Shown: positions 47,444 through 55,898 of the stretch, piece by piece
Position numbering within the stretch: position 1 is the stretch's first letter
How the letters are laid out: every line of letters starts with the position of its first letter
NCBI GenBank assembly: GCA_029213195.1
Contig: JARGNI010000013.1
Location: 1-64,000 of the forward strand
DNA length: 64,000 nucleotides
Direction of reading: 5' to 3'
From: Verrucomicrobiales bacterium
Lineage (GTDB): Bacteria > Verrucomicrobiota > Verrucomicrobiia > Verrucomicrobiales > DEV007
Program-made: the position numbers and the translations under genes
The notes under the pieces: model-generated
Databases searched by the model: none
What the model saw: only the letters and a program-made list of their open reading frames with translations
What the model was told of the DNA's origin: nothing

Positions 47444-48257
47444 TTCGCACCAGCATTTCTGGAAACCGGAGCGCGGCGACTACGGTTGGCTCACGCCCGA
47501 ACTCCCCACACTCTACCGTGACTTTCTTCCTGGTGACCTTCGCCCTTCTCTCGATAAACTCGGAGTCGAGAAAACGATCCTTGTCCAAGCCGCCCCTACC
47601 GTCGAAGAGACCCGATTCCTGCTTGAGCTGGCAAAAGAAAACGAATGGATTGCAGGGGTCGTGGGGTGGGTCGATTTCGAAGATCCGGACACCACCACCT
47701 TGCTATCGGAACTCGCGAAGGATCCCCACCTTGTGGGTATCCGTCCCATGGTCCAGGACCTGCCGGACGACGAATGGATTTCTCGCCCCGAGCACGCTCC
47801 GGTTTTCGAGGCCCTGATCGAGCAGCAGCTCGTGTTCGATGCCTTGATCAAACCGCATCAACTCGAGCCAGCCCTGACCATGATTCGGAGACACCCGGAT
47901 CTACGCGTCGTGATCGATCATGCCGCCAAGCCCACACTGCGTGATGGAGTCGATTCGAGCTACTTCAATGGGATTGCGGCTCTCGCGCAGGAGCCTCAGG
48001 TCACCTGCAAACTTTCGGGACTGGTCACGGAGGCGCGGGAGGACTGGACTCTTGAAGATCTCCAACCCATCTTCGATCATCTCCTCCGCGAATTCGGACC
48101 AGATCGGCTTCTCTGGGGATCCGACTGGCCTGTCCTGACCCTCGCCGGTGACTACCATGGCTGGTGGCAGGCAACACAGGAACTGATCGCCGCCCTCAAC
48201 GAGGAACAGCAGAATGCCATTCTCGGAGGCACCGCGGAAAAGGTGTATCTATCCTAA
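47430..48257 (+). CDS. Amidohydrolase, probable L-fucono-1,5-lactonase
   Basis: 275 residues, amidohydrolase_2 (TIM-barrel) family. Metal-binding start DSHQHFW (His7, His9), VIDHAAKP, and the C-terminal LLWGSDWPV with its catalytic Asp. This is the family of L-fuconolactonases and L-rhamnonolactonases that open sugar lactones in non-phosphorylative pathways. The position directly after the fucose dehydrogenase-like gene and before FucU points to L-fuconolactone as substrate (inference). Cytoplasmic. Confidence 0.87.
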   Translation: MIRIDSHQHFWKPERGDYGWLTPELPTLYRDFLPGDLRPSLDKLGVEKTILVQAAPTVEETRFLLELAKENEWIAGVVGWVDFEDPDTTTLLSELAKDPHLVGIRPMVQDLPDDEWISRPEHAPVFEALIEQQLVFDALIKPHQLEPALTMIRRHPDLRVVIDHAAKPTLRDGVDSSYFNGIAALAQEPQVTCKLSGLVTEAREDWTLEDLQPIFDHLLREFGPDRLLWGSDWPVLTLAGDYHGWWQATQELIAALNEEQQNAILGGTAEKVYLS

Positions 48258-48285
48258 CCAACTCACCCCAATTCAATCCAATCCC

Positions 48286-48732
48286 ATGCTCAAGGGAATC
48301 AACCCTCTCCTCTCCGCAGACGTGCTTCATCTTCTCGCCTCGATGGGGCATGGAGATGATGTCGCTGTCGTCGATGCCAATCACCCTGCCGAAGCGATCG
48401 CCCGCTCCACCACGAGTGGAAAACTGATCCGACTCCCGGGAGTGGGCATGGGAGAGTTCATCACAGCCCTGCTCACGGTTTTCCCGCTCGATGGCTACGT
48501 TCCGGATCCTGTCCGCTGCATGGAGCCTGTCCCGGGCGACGATCCCCATCCCGATGTGCAGACCGAGATCGCAAGCGTGCTCGAGCAGAGCAGCGAAACG
48601 GCTCCCCTCACCCCAGTGGAGCGATTTGCGTTTTACGAAGCCGGAAAGAATGCCTTTGGCGTCATCCAATTGGGTGACGCCAGGCCCTACGGCTGCTTTC
48701 TCTTTCGAAAGGGTGTCCTCTCTCCCGATTGA
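48286..48732 (+). CDS. fucU: L-fucose mutarotase (RbsD/FucU family)
   Basis: 148 residues from ATG 48286; a longer start at 48214 would overlap the lactonase by 44 bases and adds a non-family N-terminus. The start MLKGINPLLSADVLHLLASM, the active-site patch GHGDDVAVVDANHPA (His22, Asp30) and the end RPYGCFLFRKGV are those of FucU, which converts alpha- and beta-L-fucose. Together with the dehydrogenase and lactonase it gives the first steps of oxidative L-fucose catabolism. No fuconate dehydratase, 2-keto-3-deoxy-fuconate dehydrogenase or transporter is nearby. Confidence 0.9.
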   Translation: MLKGINPLLSADVLHLLASMGHGDDVAVVDANHPAEAIARSTTSGKLIRLPGVGMGEFITALLTVFPLDGYVPDPVRCMEPVPGDDPHPDVQTEIASVLEQSSETAPLTPVERFAFYEAGKNAFGVIQLGDARPYGCFLFRKGVLSPD

Positions 48733-48745
48733 AGGAGCCTCGGGC

Positions 48746-50440
48746 TCAGTCTTTCGAATCCACTTCGGAAGATCCGAAGTCGAGTTCATCCGAAGACTCT
48801 CCCGGATCACTTTCGCCTTCCGCAACGGTCTCCGTCGAGTCGTCCCGATAACTCGCCACGACAAGATTACTGAGATACTGGTCCGGTTTATCGATCGCCT
48901 CGCCGTTCAAGAGAAAGGAATCACGCCCGGTGTTCTTCTGGATCAGCTTCAGACCGAACTGAAAATCCCGAAATTTCTCCTCGCAAACTGAGAGAACGCT
49001 CTGGTTGCGCTCTTCCGCGAGGGCACCCAGCCGCTGGATCGCTTCCGTTTCGAAATTCAACCGAACTCCGTGCTCCTGCTCAAATTTTCGACGAAACGTA
49101 GCCAACTCGCCGACGAGTCGGAAATCTCCGACCGGAGCCGCTTCGAGCAGCAGGTTGCCGAGACGCCCGGCCGGATTGGTCACCAGTTCCCCATCGATCT
49201 CCAATTCTGAGATCGTCGTCCCCGGAAGCTCGAACTTGAAGTGCCGCAGCAGCTTCTCACAAACGGTCATCAATCCTCGTGCTCCAGTTTTCTCCTCGGC
49301 CGCTTTCTCAGAGATCTCGCGGAGCGCTTCGTCGGAAAATTCGGCGTGAATGCCAAAGGCTTCGAACTCCCGCTCGTACTGTCGGATCAGGCTGCCCTCC
49401 GAATTTTTCATGATGTCGAAGAGGTCGTTCGCTTCGAGATGGTCGCAAACCACACGGACAGGGAGACGCCCGATGAACTCGGCTTCGAAACCGAACTCGA
49501 TGAAGTCCTGCGTCCCCAGCGACTCCTGGAGATCCGATTCATCCATCGCGGTCACGCTGTCCGCTCCGAATCCGATCGCCCCCTGCCGCAGCCTCTTCTC
49601 GACGATTTTCTCCAAACCCGAAAAGGCTCCCGAAACGATAAAGAGGATATGGCGGGTATTGATTGTATCCTTGGACGGCTTTCCACCCCGGCTCATCTCG
49701 AACATGGCCTGCATCTGAGACTGGATGTCCTGGGGATTTCGGACCGCGACCTCGGTTTCTTCCATGAGTTTCAGGAGGGTCGTCTGGACACCGCGACCAC
49801 TGACATCCCGTCCGGAAACGTTGGTAGCCCCGGCGATCTTGTCGATTTCATCGATGTAGACGATTCCATACTCGGCCAGTTCGACATCGCCATCGGCCTT
49901 TCTGACCAGTTCTCGGACGAGATCATCGACGTCGGCTCCGACATACCCGGTCTCCGAGAACTTCGTAGCGTCGGCTTTGACAAAAGGAACCCCAATGAGA
50001 TCGGCGATGTGCTTGACGAGGTAGGTCTTTCCTACACCCGTAGGTCCGACCACGATGACATTCTGCTTCGCAAACTCGATCTCCTCGGCCTTGGCCGGAT
50101 CGTCCTTTTCGAGACGACGGAGATACTTGGCGTGATTGTAGTGATCGCAGACGGCAATGGAGAGGGCCTTTTTCGCCTCGTCCTGGCGGATCACGAAGCG
50201 GTCAAGGTGGTCCTTGATCTGTCGGGGAAGGAGGTCGAATTCAAAAATGTCTCCATCGCGATCCCGCAGATCGTGGTCTTCTCCGGAAGTCTTTTCTTCC
50301 GTCGCAAAAGGGTTCGCCCCCTCACCCATGGTCGAGAAGGAAACCTGGTCTCCGAAATTGGATTTCAGGAAATCGGAGAGCTTCCGTGAAATTTCCTGGG
50401 GATCCGGAATGGAAGGATGATCGTCGTCTTTGTCGGGCAT
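48746..50440 (-). CDS. ClpX-like AAA+ unfoldase lacking the zinc domain, with duplicated small domain
   Basis: 564 residues against about 424 for ClpX. The zinc-binding N-domain is absent; residues 1-65 are acidic and probably disordered. The AAA+ core has Walker A GPTGVGKT (132-139), pore loop GYVG (165-168), Walker B VYIDEID (194-200), an RDVSGRGVQ loop and an IGF tripeptide (289-291), which in ClpX docks on ClpP. The first small domain (about 355-432) keeps sensor 2 (TGARGL, Arg388). A second, similar unit follows (about 448-528; FE...G....F...A...VCE...R.F.F.L) in which the GARG motif has become NQSV. An acidic tail ends the protein. It probably unfolds proteins for ClpP or a paralogue; adaptors must differ from those of ClpX. 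Confidence 0.88.
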   Translation of the reverse strand: MPDKDDDHPSIPDPQEISRKLSDFLKSNFGDQVSFSTMGEGANPFATEEKTSGEDHDLRDRDGDIFEFDLLPRQIKDHLDRFVIRQDEAKKALSIAVCDHYNHAKYLRRLEKDDPAKAEEIEFAKQNVIVVGPTGVGKTYLVKHIADLIGVPFVKADATKFSETGYVGADVDDLVRELVRKADGDVELAEYGIVYIDEIDKIAGATNVSGRDVSGRGVQTTLLKLMEETEVAVRNPQDIQSQMQAMFEMSRGGKPSKDTINTRHILFIVSGAFSGLEKIVEKRLRQGAIGFGADSVTAMDESDLQESLGTQDFIEFGFEAEFIGRLPVRVVCDHLEANDLFDIMKNSEGSLIRQYEREFEAFGIHAEFSDEALREISEKAAEEKTGARGLMTVCEKLLRHFKFELPGTTISELEIDGELVTNPAGRLGNLLLEAAPVGDFRLVGELATFRRKFEQEHGVRLNFETEAIQRLGALAEERNQSVLSVCEEKFRDFQFGLKLIQKNTGRDSFLLNGEAIDKPDQYLSNLVVASYRDDSTETVAEGESDPGESSDELDFGSSEVDSKD

Positions 50441-50611
50441 GATACTATTTGGGTCTCCTTATTCTACTACGTCGTTGAAAGCGACACTCGATTACAAGCT
50501 CGTCCCTATTTTGTAGAGCGCAGCGAGGCTTCCTGCTTCCGTCAAAGCGTGATTGGTGCCCGAATCGGGAGCTTAGCCGGCCAACTTGGGAAGACGATTT
50601 CTCCGAAAGCC

Positions 50612-53047
50612 CTAGAGGTTTTCCGGTTTCAGCTCCATCAGGCCCTCCCAGACGAGAGCAAACTCGTCATCGACTGCGGAGATTTCATCGGCCAGGCGTT
50701 CCGCCTTTTTCAGCAAGCCGTTGACGAGAGAAAAATAAACGAGTCGCTTCCGCTCTTCGGCCGTTTCTTCGCTCACGGGAGGCATCAGTCCCTCGGCTGC
50801 TTCCGTCATCCAATCCGGGTCGAACAGTTCAATCTCCACTTCGTTGGGTCCAAAACCCAGATCAAGAGTAAGTGTGGAAAGAGTCGCCGCGGTGATACGG
50901 GCCTCCAGCGGGACGCCTTCCCGGCGGCGGATTACTCCTTCATATTCACCTTCCGAAAGGAGTTTGGAAAAGAAGGGAAGAAACTGATCGGCATAGGTAT
51001 ATCCCTCGAGAAGTCCTGCTTTCCATTTCTCCCCCGCCTTGGTCTCGGGCTCGTAGGCATTCACCTTGGCAATCGCCGCTGAAAAAAGAAACGTCGCCTG
51101 ATATTGGTTTAAATCCGAAATGAGCCCCTGCATCACCACTTTCTCCTTTTCCTCCTCCGGGCTTAGTGTTGTGGGAGCGGGGACCGGATCCTTGACTGGA
51201 TCGGTGGGAGGATTCGTCGTCATGCTCCTTTCCTCCTGCTCCGCTCGCATTCGCTCCTCCGCCTCTTTCTTTTCCAACTCACGAATCGTATCGATGCGCT
51301 CGATCCGCTCCTGGATTGTCTTCCGAAGCGCCCCTCGCGTCTTCACCTCGGAAAGCGCCGCCTGCAGGGTTGCTTTCTGGGTGCCAAGGGCACGGCTCGA
51401 CTCCCGGTTCGGATTGGGCAAGGAAGAGAAAATCTGCCAGTCTCTCTGATACTCGGAGACCTGCGCCTGCAACGGCTCCATCCACTCGTAGCCACTGGGG
51501 ATGGAGCTCTCTTCAAATCGCTTCAACAACTCCAATCCGTTTTCAAACTGTCCCAGTTGCCAGTTCTTCAAACCGGCAACGAGAAACCCGACCACTTCGA
51601 GGGATTCACTCTCGAAGGCTTCCTCCGGCTCCAAGACCGGGAGGGGATCCGAGAGGACTCGGGAAGTCTCCTTCATGAAACTGACGACCTCTCCGATACC
51701 AGATTCACCTTCGGGATTGATCGCTTCGATCAGGGCGAAACTCTGTCGAGCATCCTCTTCATTGCCGAGGAACAATCTCGTCGTTCCCTGGAAGAAGAGA
51801 CTCCACATTCGGATCGAAGGAGAGAGTGTCGTTTCCACGACAAGGGAATCGAAAATCGGCTCAGCATTCCTGAAGTTGCCCTCCGAAATCAGCTGACGTC
51901 CCTCGAGGAACTGCGCCACTTTCTTGTTGTCTCCGGCACTGATGACACGGTCATCGATGACGATTCCCACCCCACCTGGATCTTCCTCCTGCTGCCGATC
52001 ACGGAAAACATTCAAGGCGACAACGACAGCAAGAAGCGCGGAACATACACCGAGGGCGATAACAGCCTTGCGATTGACCGGCTTCTTTCGACGAGAACTC
52101 TTCGTCACCCCGAACTGGCGCTTCTGAATCGTCTCGATGTGGTCCAGGATATCGGCGTAAGACTGCGGACGACTGACCGCATCATACGACATCATTTTCT
52201 CTACCAATCGCAGGGTAGACTTGGAAAGACCCGGAACGAGACTTTTCAGATCCAGATCCTGCTTCTTGATGACCTTCAGCTCTTCCAGGGAAGAAGTATT
52301 CGCATCAAAAGGAGGCGAGCCTGCAAGGGCATGGAACAACGTCGCGCCGAGACTGTAGATATCGCCGAGATAGGTATCCTTTTCTCCCTCGAGTTTCTCG
52401 GGTGGAACATAGAAAGGCGTTGCCCAGAGATCTTCCGACTCGTCTTCGCCGCCCTGCTGAACTGCAAGACCGAAGTCCACAAGCTTCGCCGTACCATCTT
52501 CCGTCACGAGCATGTTCCCCGGCTTGATATCACGGTGGATCAAGCCTTCTTCCTGGGCCGCGGCGAGACCACTCGTCACATCGTGGGCAATATTGAGGAC
52601 ATCCGACTCGGAAAGGCTTCCCTTGTTGGCGATCATCTCCTCCAGGCTGGTCGCTCGGACCAATTCCATCGCGATGAAGAAGTACCCCTGCTCCTGTCCC
52701 ACCGTGTAGACCTTGACCACATTGGGGTGCAGGATGGAAGCGGTGAGCTTGGCCTCCCTTTCGAACATGGAAGTCAGCGCACTGTCCCGGCTCAATTCCG
52801 GATGTAGAACCTTGAGAGCCACCTCTCGACCCAAGTGGGTGTCCACCGCGCGGAATACCTGGCTCATTCCGCCCTCTCCGAGAATTCCCGTGAGGTGATA
52901 CTGCCCCATCAGGGTCTTCATTCGGACCGAAGTGCCACAACCAGGACACTCGATCTTGGCGAACGGAGGCAGCGCAGTGACATCGACCGACTGCGAACAC
53001 TCGGGACACTGGTTGATGACAGAAGTCTGTTCGGAGGATCCTTCCAT
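50612..53047 (-). CDS. Membrane Ser/Thr protein kinase with N-terminal zinc ribbon
   Basis: 811 residues from ATG 53047; the longer open frame upstream to 53881 lies antisense to kdsA and is rejected. A CPEC...CPGCG zinc ribbon (Cys14, 17, 34, 37) precedes a Hanks-type kinase (about 50-310) with GEGGMSQVF, Lys79, HRDIKPGN (Asp173) and DFG (Asp191); all key residues are present. A membrane segment (about 328-348) leads to a large external part with helical/TPR-like character and a Pro/Thr-rich stretch near 620-660. Likely a signalling kinase with an extracytoplasmic sensor. The zinc ribbon before the kinase is uncommon. The ClpX-like gene lies 171 bases downstream on the same strand. Confidence 0.93.
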   Translation of the reverse strand: MEGSSEQTSVINQCPECSQSVDVTALPPFAKIECPGCGTSVRMKTLMGQYHLTGILGEGGMSQVFRAVDTHLGREVALKVLHPELSRDSALTSMFEREAKLTASILHPNVVKVYTVGQEQGYFFIAMELVRATSLEEMIANKGSLSESDVLNIAHDVTSGLAAAQEEGLIHRDIKPGNMLVTEDGTAKLVDFGLAVQQGGEDESEDLWATPFYVPPEKLEGEKDTYLGDIYSLGATLFHALAGSPPFDANTSSLEELKVIKKQDLDLKSLVPGLSKSTLRLVEKMMSYDAVSRPQSYADILDHIETIQKRQFGVTKSSRRKKPVNRKAVIALGVCSALLAVVVALNVFRDRQQEEDPGGVGIVIDDRVISAGDNKKVAQFLEGRQLISEGNFRNAEPIFDSLVVETTLSPSIRMWSLFFQGTTRLFLGNEEDARQSFALIEAINPEGESGIGEVVSFMKETSRVLSDPLPVLEPEEAFESESLEVVGFLVAGLKNWQLGQFENGLELLKRFEESSIPSGYEWMEPLQAQVSEYQRDWQIFSSLPNPNRESSRALGTQKATLQAALSEVKTRGALRKTIQERIERIDTIRELEKKEAEERMRAEQEERSMTTNPPTDPVKDPVPAPTTLSPEEEKEKVVMQGLISDLNQYQATFLFSAAIAKVNAYEPETKAGEKWKAGLLEGYTYADQFLPFFSKLLSEGEYEGVIRRREGVPLEARITAATLSTLTLDLGFGPNEVEIELFDPDWMTEAAEGLMPPVSEETAEERKRLVYFSLVNGLLKKAERLADEISAVDDEFALVWEGLMELKPENL

Positions 53048-53278
53048 AGAAGAGAGTTGCGCTTCCCAACGGAAACGGCCCGCCAGTGTATCGCCACGAA
53101 ATCTCAGGTCCAGACAAATTGCCCCATCGCGAGAGAAAAACAGCATCCGGAAGCCGCCAGTATAGTCTGGCCCGATCGGATCAGTTTTCCGTATTTCTTC
53201 AGAATCCCTGATATTCACGAATCGAGGGCAACGAAGTTGCCACGGAGGCTTGGTGGCGCTAGGCTGCGGGTAGAATCT

Positions 53279-54118
53279 ATGGCGACATCTTTTGATCCAG
53301 TAGCTCTTGGCCCCTACTCCCTCGGTGGAGAACGTCCCGTCTTCATTCTCGGCCCGTGTGTCATCGAATCCGAAGAGTTCCTTCTCGATATCGCTCCGCG
53401 AATCCAGGAGATCGCGCAGTCGGTGGATATCGATTTCGTCTTCAAGGCGAGCTACGACAAGGCCAATCGGAGTTCCATCGACTCCTTTCGAGGAATGGAT
53501 TGCCTCGAGGGTTGCCAATTGTTGCACCGAGTCGGACAGGAACTGGGAGTCCCGGTGACGACCGACATCCACAATGAAGAGCAGGCCGCGATCGCTGGTG
53601 AGTGGATCGACATCCTCCAGATCCCCGCATTTCTCTGCCGCCAAACCGATCTGCTGGAAGCGGCCGCGAAGACCGGCCGGGTCGTGAATGTGAAAAAAGG
53701 CCAATTTCTTGCGCCATGGGACGTTAAGAATATTGCGGAGAAGCTCGAGGCGTTCGGATGTGAGCAGTATTTCATCACGGAACGCGGGAACAGTTTTGGC
53801 TACAACGCCTTGGTCGCGGATATGAGATCGATACCCTGGATTCAAGAAGACGGCCTTCGGATCGTCTTCGACGCGACCCACTCGGTGCAGCGCCCCGGCG
53901 GCTTGGGGAGCTCCAGTGGAGGAGATGGGCGTCTTGCCCCCATTCTCGCGCGGTCAGCCATGGCAGCCGGATGCGACGGAATTTTCATGGAAACCCATCC
54001 CGATCCCTCCAAGGCACTCAGCGATGGGCCGAATCAGGTTCCGCTTGATCAACTCGCCGAGACCCTATCGATGCTGAAAAAAATCTATCACCTCGTGCGA
54101 GAATCTTCGGCCTCATGA
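53279..54118 (+). CDS. kdsA: 3-deoxy-8-phosphooctulonate synthase (KDO-8-P synthase)
   Basis: 279 residues, the usual length. Condenses phosphoenolpyruvate with arabinose 5-phosphate to make KDO-8-phosphate for lipid A-core LPS. Family segments visible: FILGPCVIES, FKASYDKANRSS, TDIHNEEQA, LQIPAFLCRQTDLL, VNVKKGQFLAPWD, ERGNSFGYN, DATHSVQRPGG and the C-terminal METHPDPSKALSDGPN. ATG 53279 is chosen over longer starts that overlap the divergent kinase gene. It overlaps the next gene by ATGA and heads the LPS transport cluster. Confidence 0.97.
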   Translation: MATSFDPVALGPYSLGGERPVFILGPCVIESEEFLLDIAPRIQEIAQSVDIDFVFKASYDKANRSSIDSFRGMDCLEGCQLLHRVGQELGVPVTTDIHNEEQAAIAGEWIDILQIPAFLCRQTDLLEAAAKTGRVVNVKKGQFLAPWDVKNIAEKLEAFGCEQYFITERGNSFGYNALVADMRSIPWIQEDGLRIVFDATHSVQRPGGLGSSSGGDGRLAPILARSAMAAGCDGIFMETHPDPSKALSDGPNQVPLDQLAETLSMLKKIYHLVRESSAS

Positions 54119-54663
54119 CGCGACTCCGATCCATCGCTCTTGCCGTCCTCCTGTCCGGCGCAGTTTTCTCTCTCTATTCCGATGAGAGCGAGGAAGAATC
54201 GGCTACGGAGGAACAGAAAGAAGCGATGGCAAACTCCATCCTCCAGAACGCGTTGCCCGATGAACTGACAACCATCTTCCCCGTCGGCCGAACCTTTTCC
54301 GGAGTGGCAATTCCTTCGTACGAAGAAGAAAAACTCCAATCCGTAATGCGGGCCGCGACGATCACCCGGATCGACGAACGCTATCTCGATCTCACCGAGC
54401 TCGTCATCACCATCTATTCGGGGGGAGAAGAGAGCCAAACCACGATCTTCATGGAGGAGGCCGCCTACGACCTTGCACTCGGCACCCTTCGCAGCAAGAC
54501 CCCTGCCCGTATCGAACAGGAACAATTCACCATGACAGGCGAGACGATGACTTTTGACACCCGTGCTCAAGTCAGCCGGCTCGTCGGGAACGTCAAAGTC
54601 ATCATCCCCGACGCCAGTGCCCTAGCGCCGACGATGGGATTTCCCATTCCCACCACCCAGTAA
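54115..54663 (+). CDS. lptC: Exported LptC/OstA-like protein, probable LPS transport component
   Basis: 182 residues with an N-terminal signal or anchor (MTRLRSIALAVLLSGAVFSLYS). The C-terminal two thirds show alternating strands (ITRIDERYLDLTELVITIY, FTMTGETMTFDTRAQVSRLVG) like the beta-jellyroll of LptC/LptA. Similarity to E. coli LptC is not strong enough to see directly; the call leans on position between kdsA and lptA, the LptC slot in many Gram-negatives, and on the ATGA overlap with kdsA. It would bridge the inner-membrane LptB complex and LptA. Confidence 0.65.
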   Translation: MTRLRSIALAVLLSGAVFSLYSDESEEESATEEQKEAMANSILQNALPDELTTIFPVGRTFSGVAIPSYEEEKLQSVMRAATITRIDERYLDLTELVITIYSGGEESQTTIFMEEAAYDLALGTLRSKTPARIEQEQFTMTGETMTFDTRAQVSRLVGNVKVIIPDASALAPTMGFPIPTTQ

Positions 54664-54675
54664 CCCCGAATTCCT

Positions 54676-55866
54676 ATGAGAAAATTCCTTAGCCTTTCTC
54701 TTATCACCATCACCCTTGTCACTGTCCCCGTTTCCCGGGCACAGGATGCCGTCGAGGAAGTTGAGTCCGGAGCCCGCAAGATCCTCTCGGATCCTCGTCT
54801 CGATGGATTGATCCGCTCCGCACAAGACGACCCGGAAGCGATGGTCGAAGATCTCCGGAACGATCCCGAAGCTGCCGTGCGCAAGGCAACCCAGATTTTC
54901 CAGGAGAACAAGAAGAACATCGATCCCAGTGTGATCGACACTCCGGAAAACCGTGAAAAGGCCAAGGCGCTCTCCGCAACAGCCCTGACGCGAGCCAGTG
55001 AACTCGCCAAGGAGAAGGCAGCAGAGGCAGTCCCCCCACCCTCGGAGAAGGAGAAGGAAAAGGTCCCCGCCACTCGCTCCATCGCAACGACCTCCGAAGT
55101 GGCCACTCCGGTTGCCATGCCTGTCGAAGGCGGTGACGCTCCGATTGCGACGAATACGGATACTGCCCCCGTGATCCAGAGCACCGAAGTGACGCCACTC
55201 ACCAATTCAGCCCCCACCGAGACTCAGATTCCGGACTCGCCCCACCTCACCAATGCCGAGGTTCCAGCCCCGCGTCCTCTGGCCCCGAAATACGATCTCA
55301 CCAAAGAGAACTCGATCAAACCGTCCAGTTCGGGAAGTCCCGGAGACGACTACATGGAGATCAACGCTCGCGAGTCGATCATGGACAGCAAACGAGGCGT
55401 CCTCACCTTCCTGGGAAATGTGGTGGTCGATCATCCCGACTACGACCTGAAATGCGAAAAGCTCGAGATCCAGCTCACGGGGTCGGTCGGAGCCCCTTCG
55501 GGTGGCGGCAGTGAAGATGCGGCGATCAAGCGCGCCATTGCGACCGGGGGAATGGTTGAGATCAAGCGAGTCGGCGAGGGTGGCAAGGTCCAGGTCGCCC
55601 TGGCGAGAAAGGCAGACTACGACGCTCTCAAACAGGAATTCATCCTTTCTGGCGGCCCCCCCTACATCCAGGACGGAAACAACTATGTGAAAACCAATTC
55701 CCAGGATTCCCGAATCGTCATGCGCGGAAACGGGACCTACGAAATCCTCGGATCCGATGCCGGTTCCACGGGTAGAAGTACGATCCGTGTCCGCGTTCCC
55801 AAGAGCAATACGGGAGATGTCGGAATCGGTGGCGGGCTGGGAAGCGGCGTCGACCAGCTTCGCTAG
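54676..55866 (+). CDS. lptA: LptA/OstA-family periplasmic LPS transport protein
   Basis: 396 residues, about twice the E. coli protein. Signal peptide MRKFLSLSLITITLVTVPVSRA. Residues about 25-215 form a charged then Pro/Ala/Thr-rich linker; the OstA domain (about 222-385) has the typical INARESIMDSKRGVLTFLG and VVDHPDYDLKCEKLEI pattern followed by a KRAIATGGMVEIKR strand. It would form the periplasmic filament that carries LPS to the outer membrane. The long linker is unusual for LptA. Twelve bases separate it from the LptC-like gene. Confidence 0.85.
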   Translation: MRKFLSLSLITITLVTVPVSRAQDAVEEVESGARKILSDPRLDGLIRSAQDDPEAMVEDLRNDPEAAVRKATQIFQENKKNIDPSVIDTPENREKAKALSATALTRASELAKEKAAEAVPPPSEKEKEKVPATRSIATTSEVATPVAMPVEGGDAPIATNTDTAPVIQSTEVTPLTNSAPTETQIPDSPHLTNAEVPAPRPLAPKYDLTKENSIKPSSSGSPGDDYMEINARESIMDSKRGVLTFLGNVVVDHPDYDLKCEKLEIQLTGSVGAPSGGGSEDAAIKRAIATGGMVEIKRVGEGGKVQVALARKADYDALKQEFILSGGPPYIQDGNNYVKTNSQDSRIVMRGNGTYEILGSDAGSTGRSTIRVRVPKSNTGDVGIGGGLGSGVDQLR

Positions 55867-55898
55867 AAAGTCTTTCCAGACCTCTTGTTTCTCGCACT

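Noticed and set aside
53048-53881. N-terminal 278-codon extension of the zinc-ribbon kinase
   Set aside because: It is antisense to kdsA, which has clear family motifs; the kinase begins naturally at 53047.
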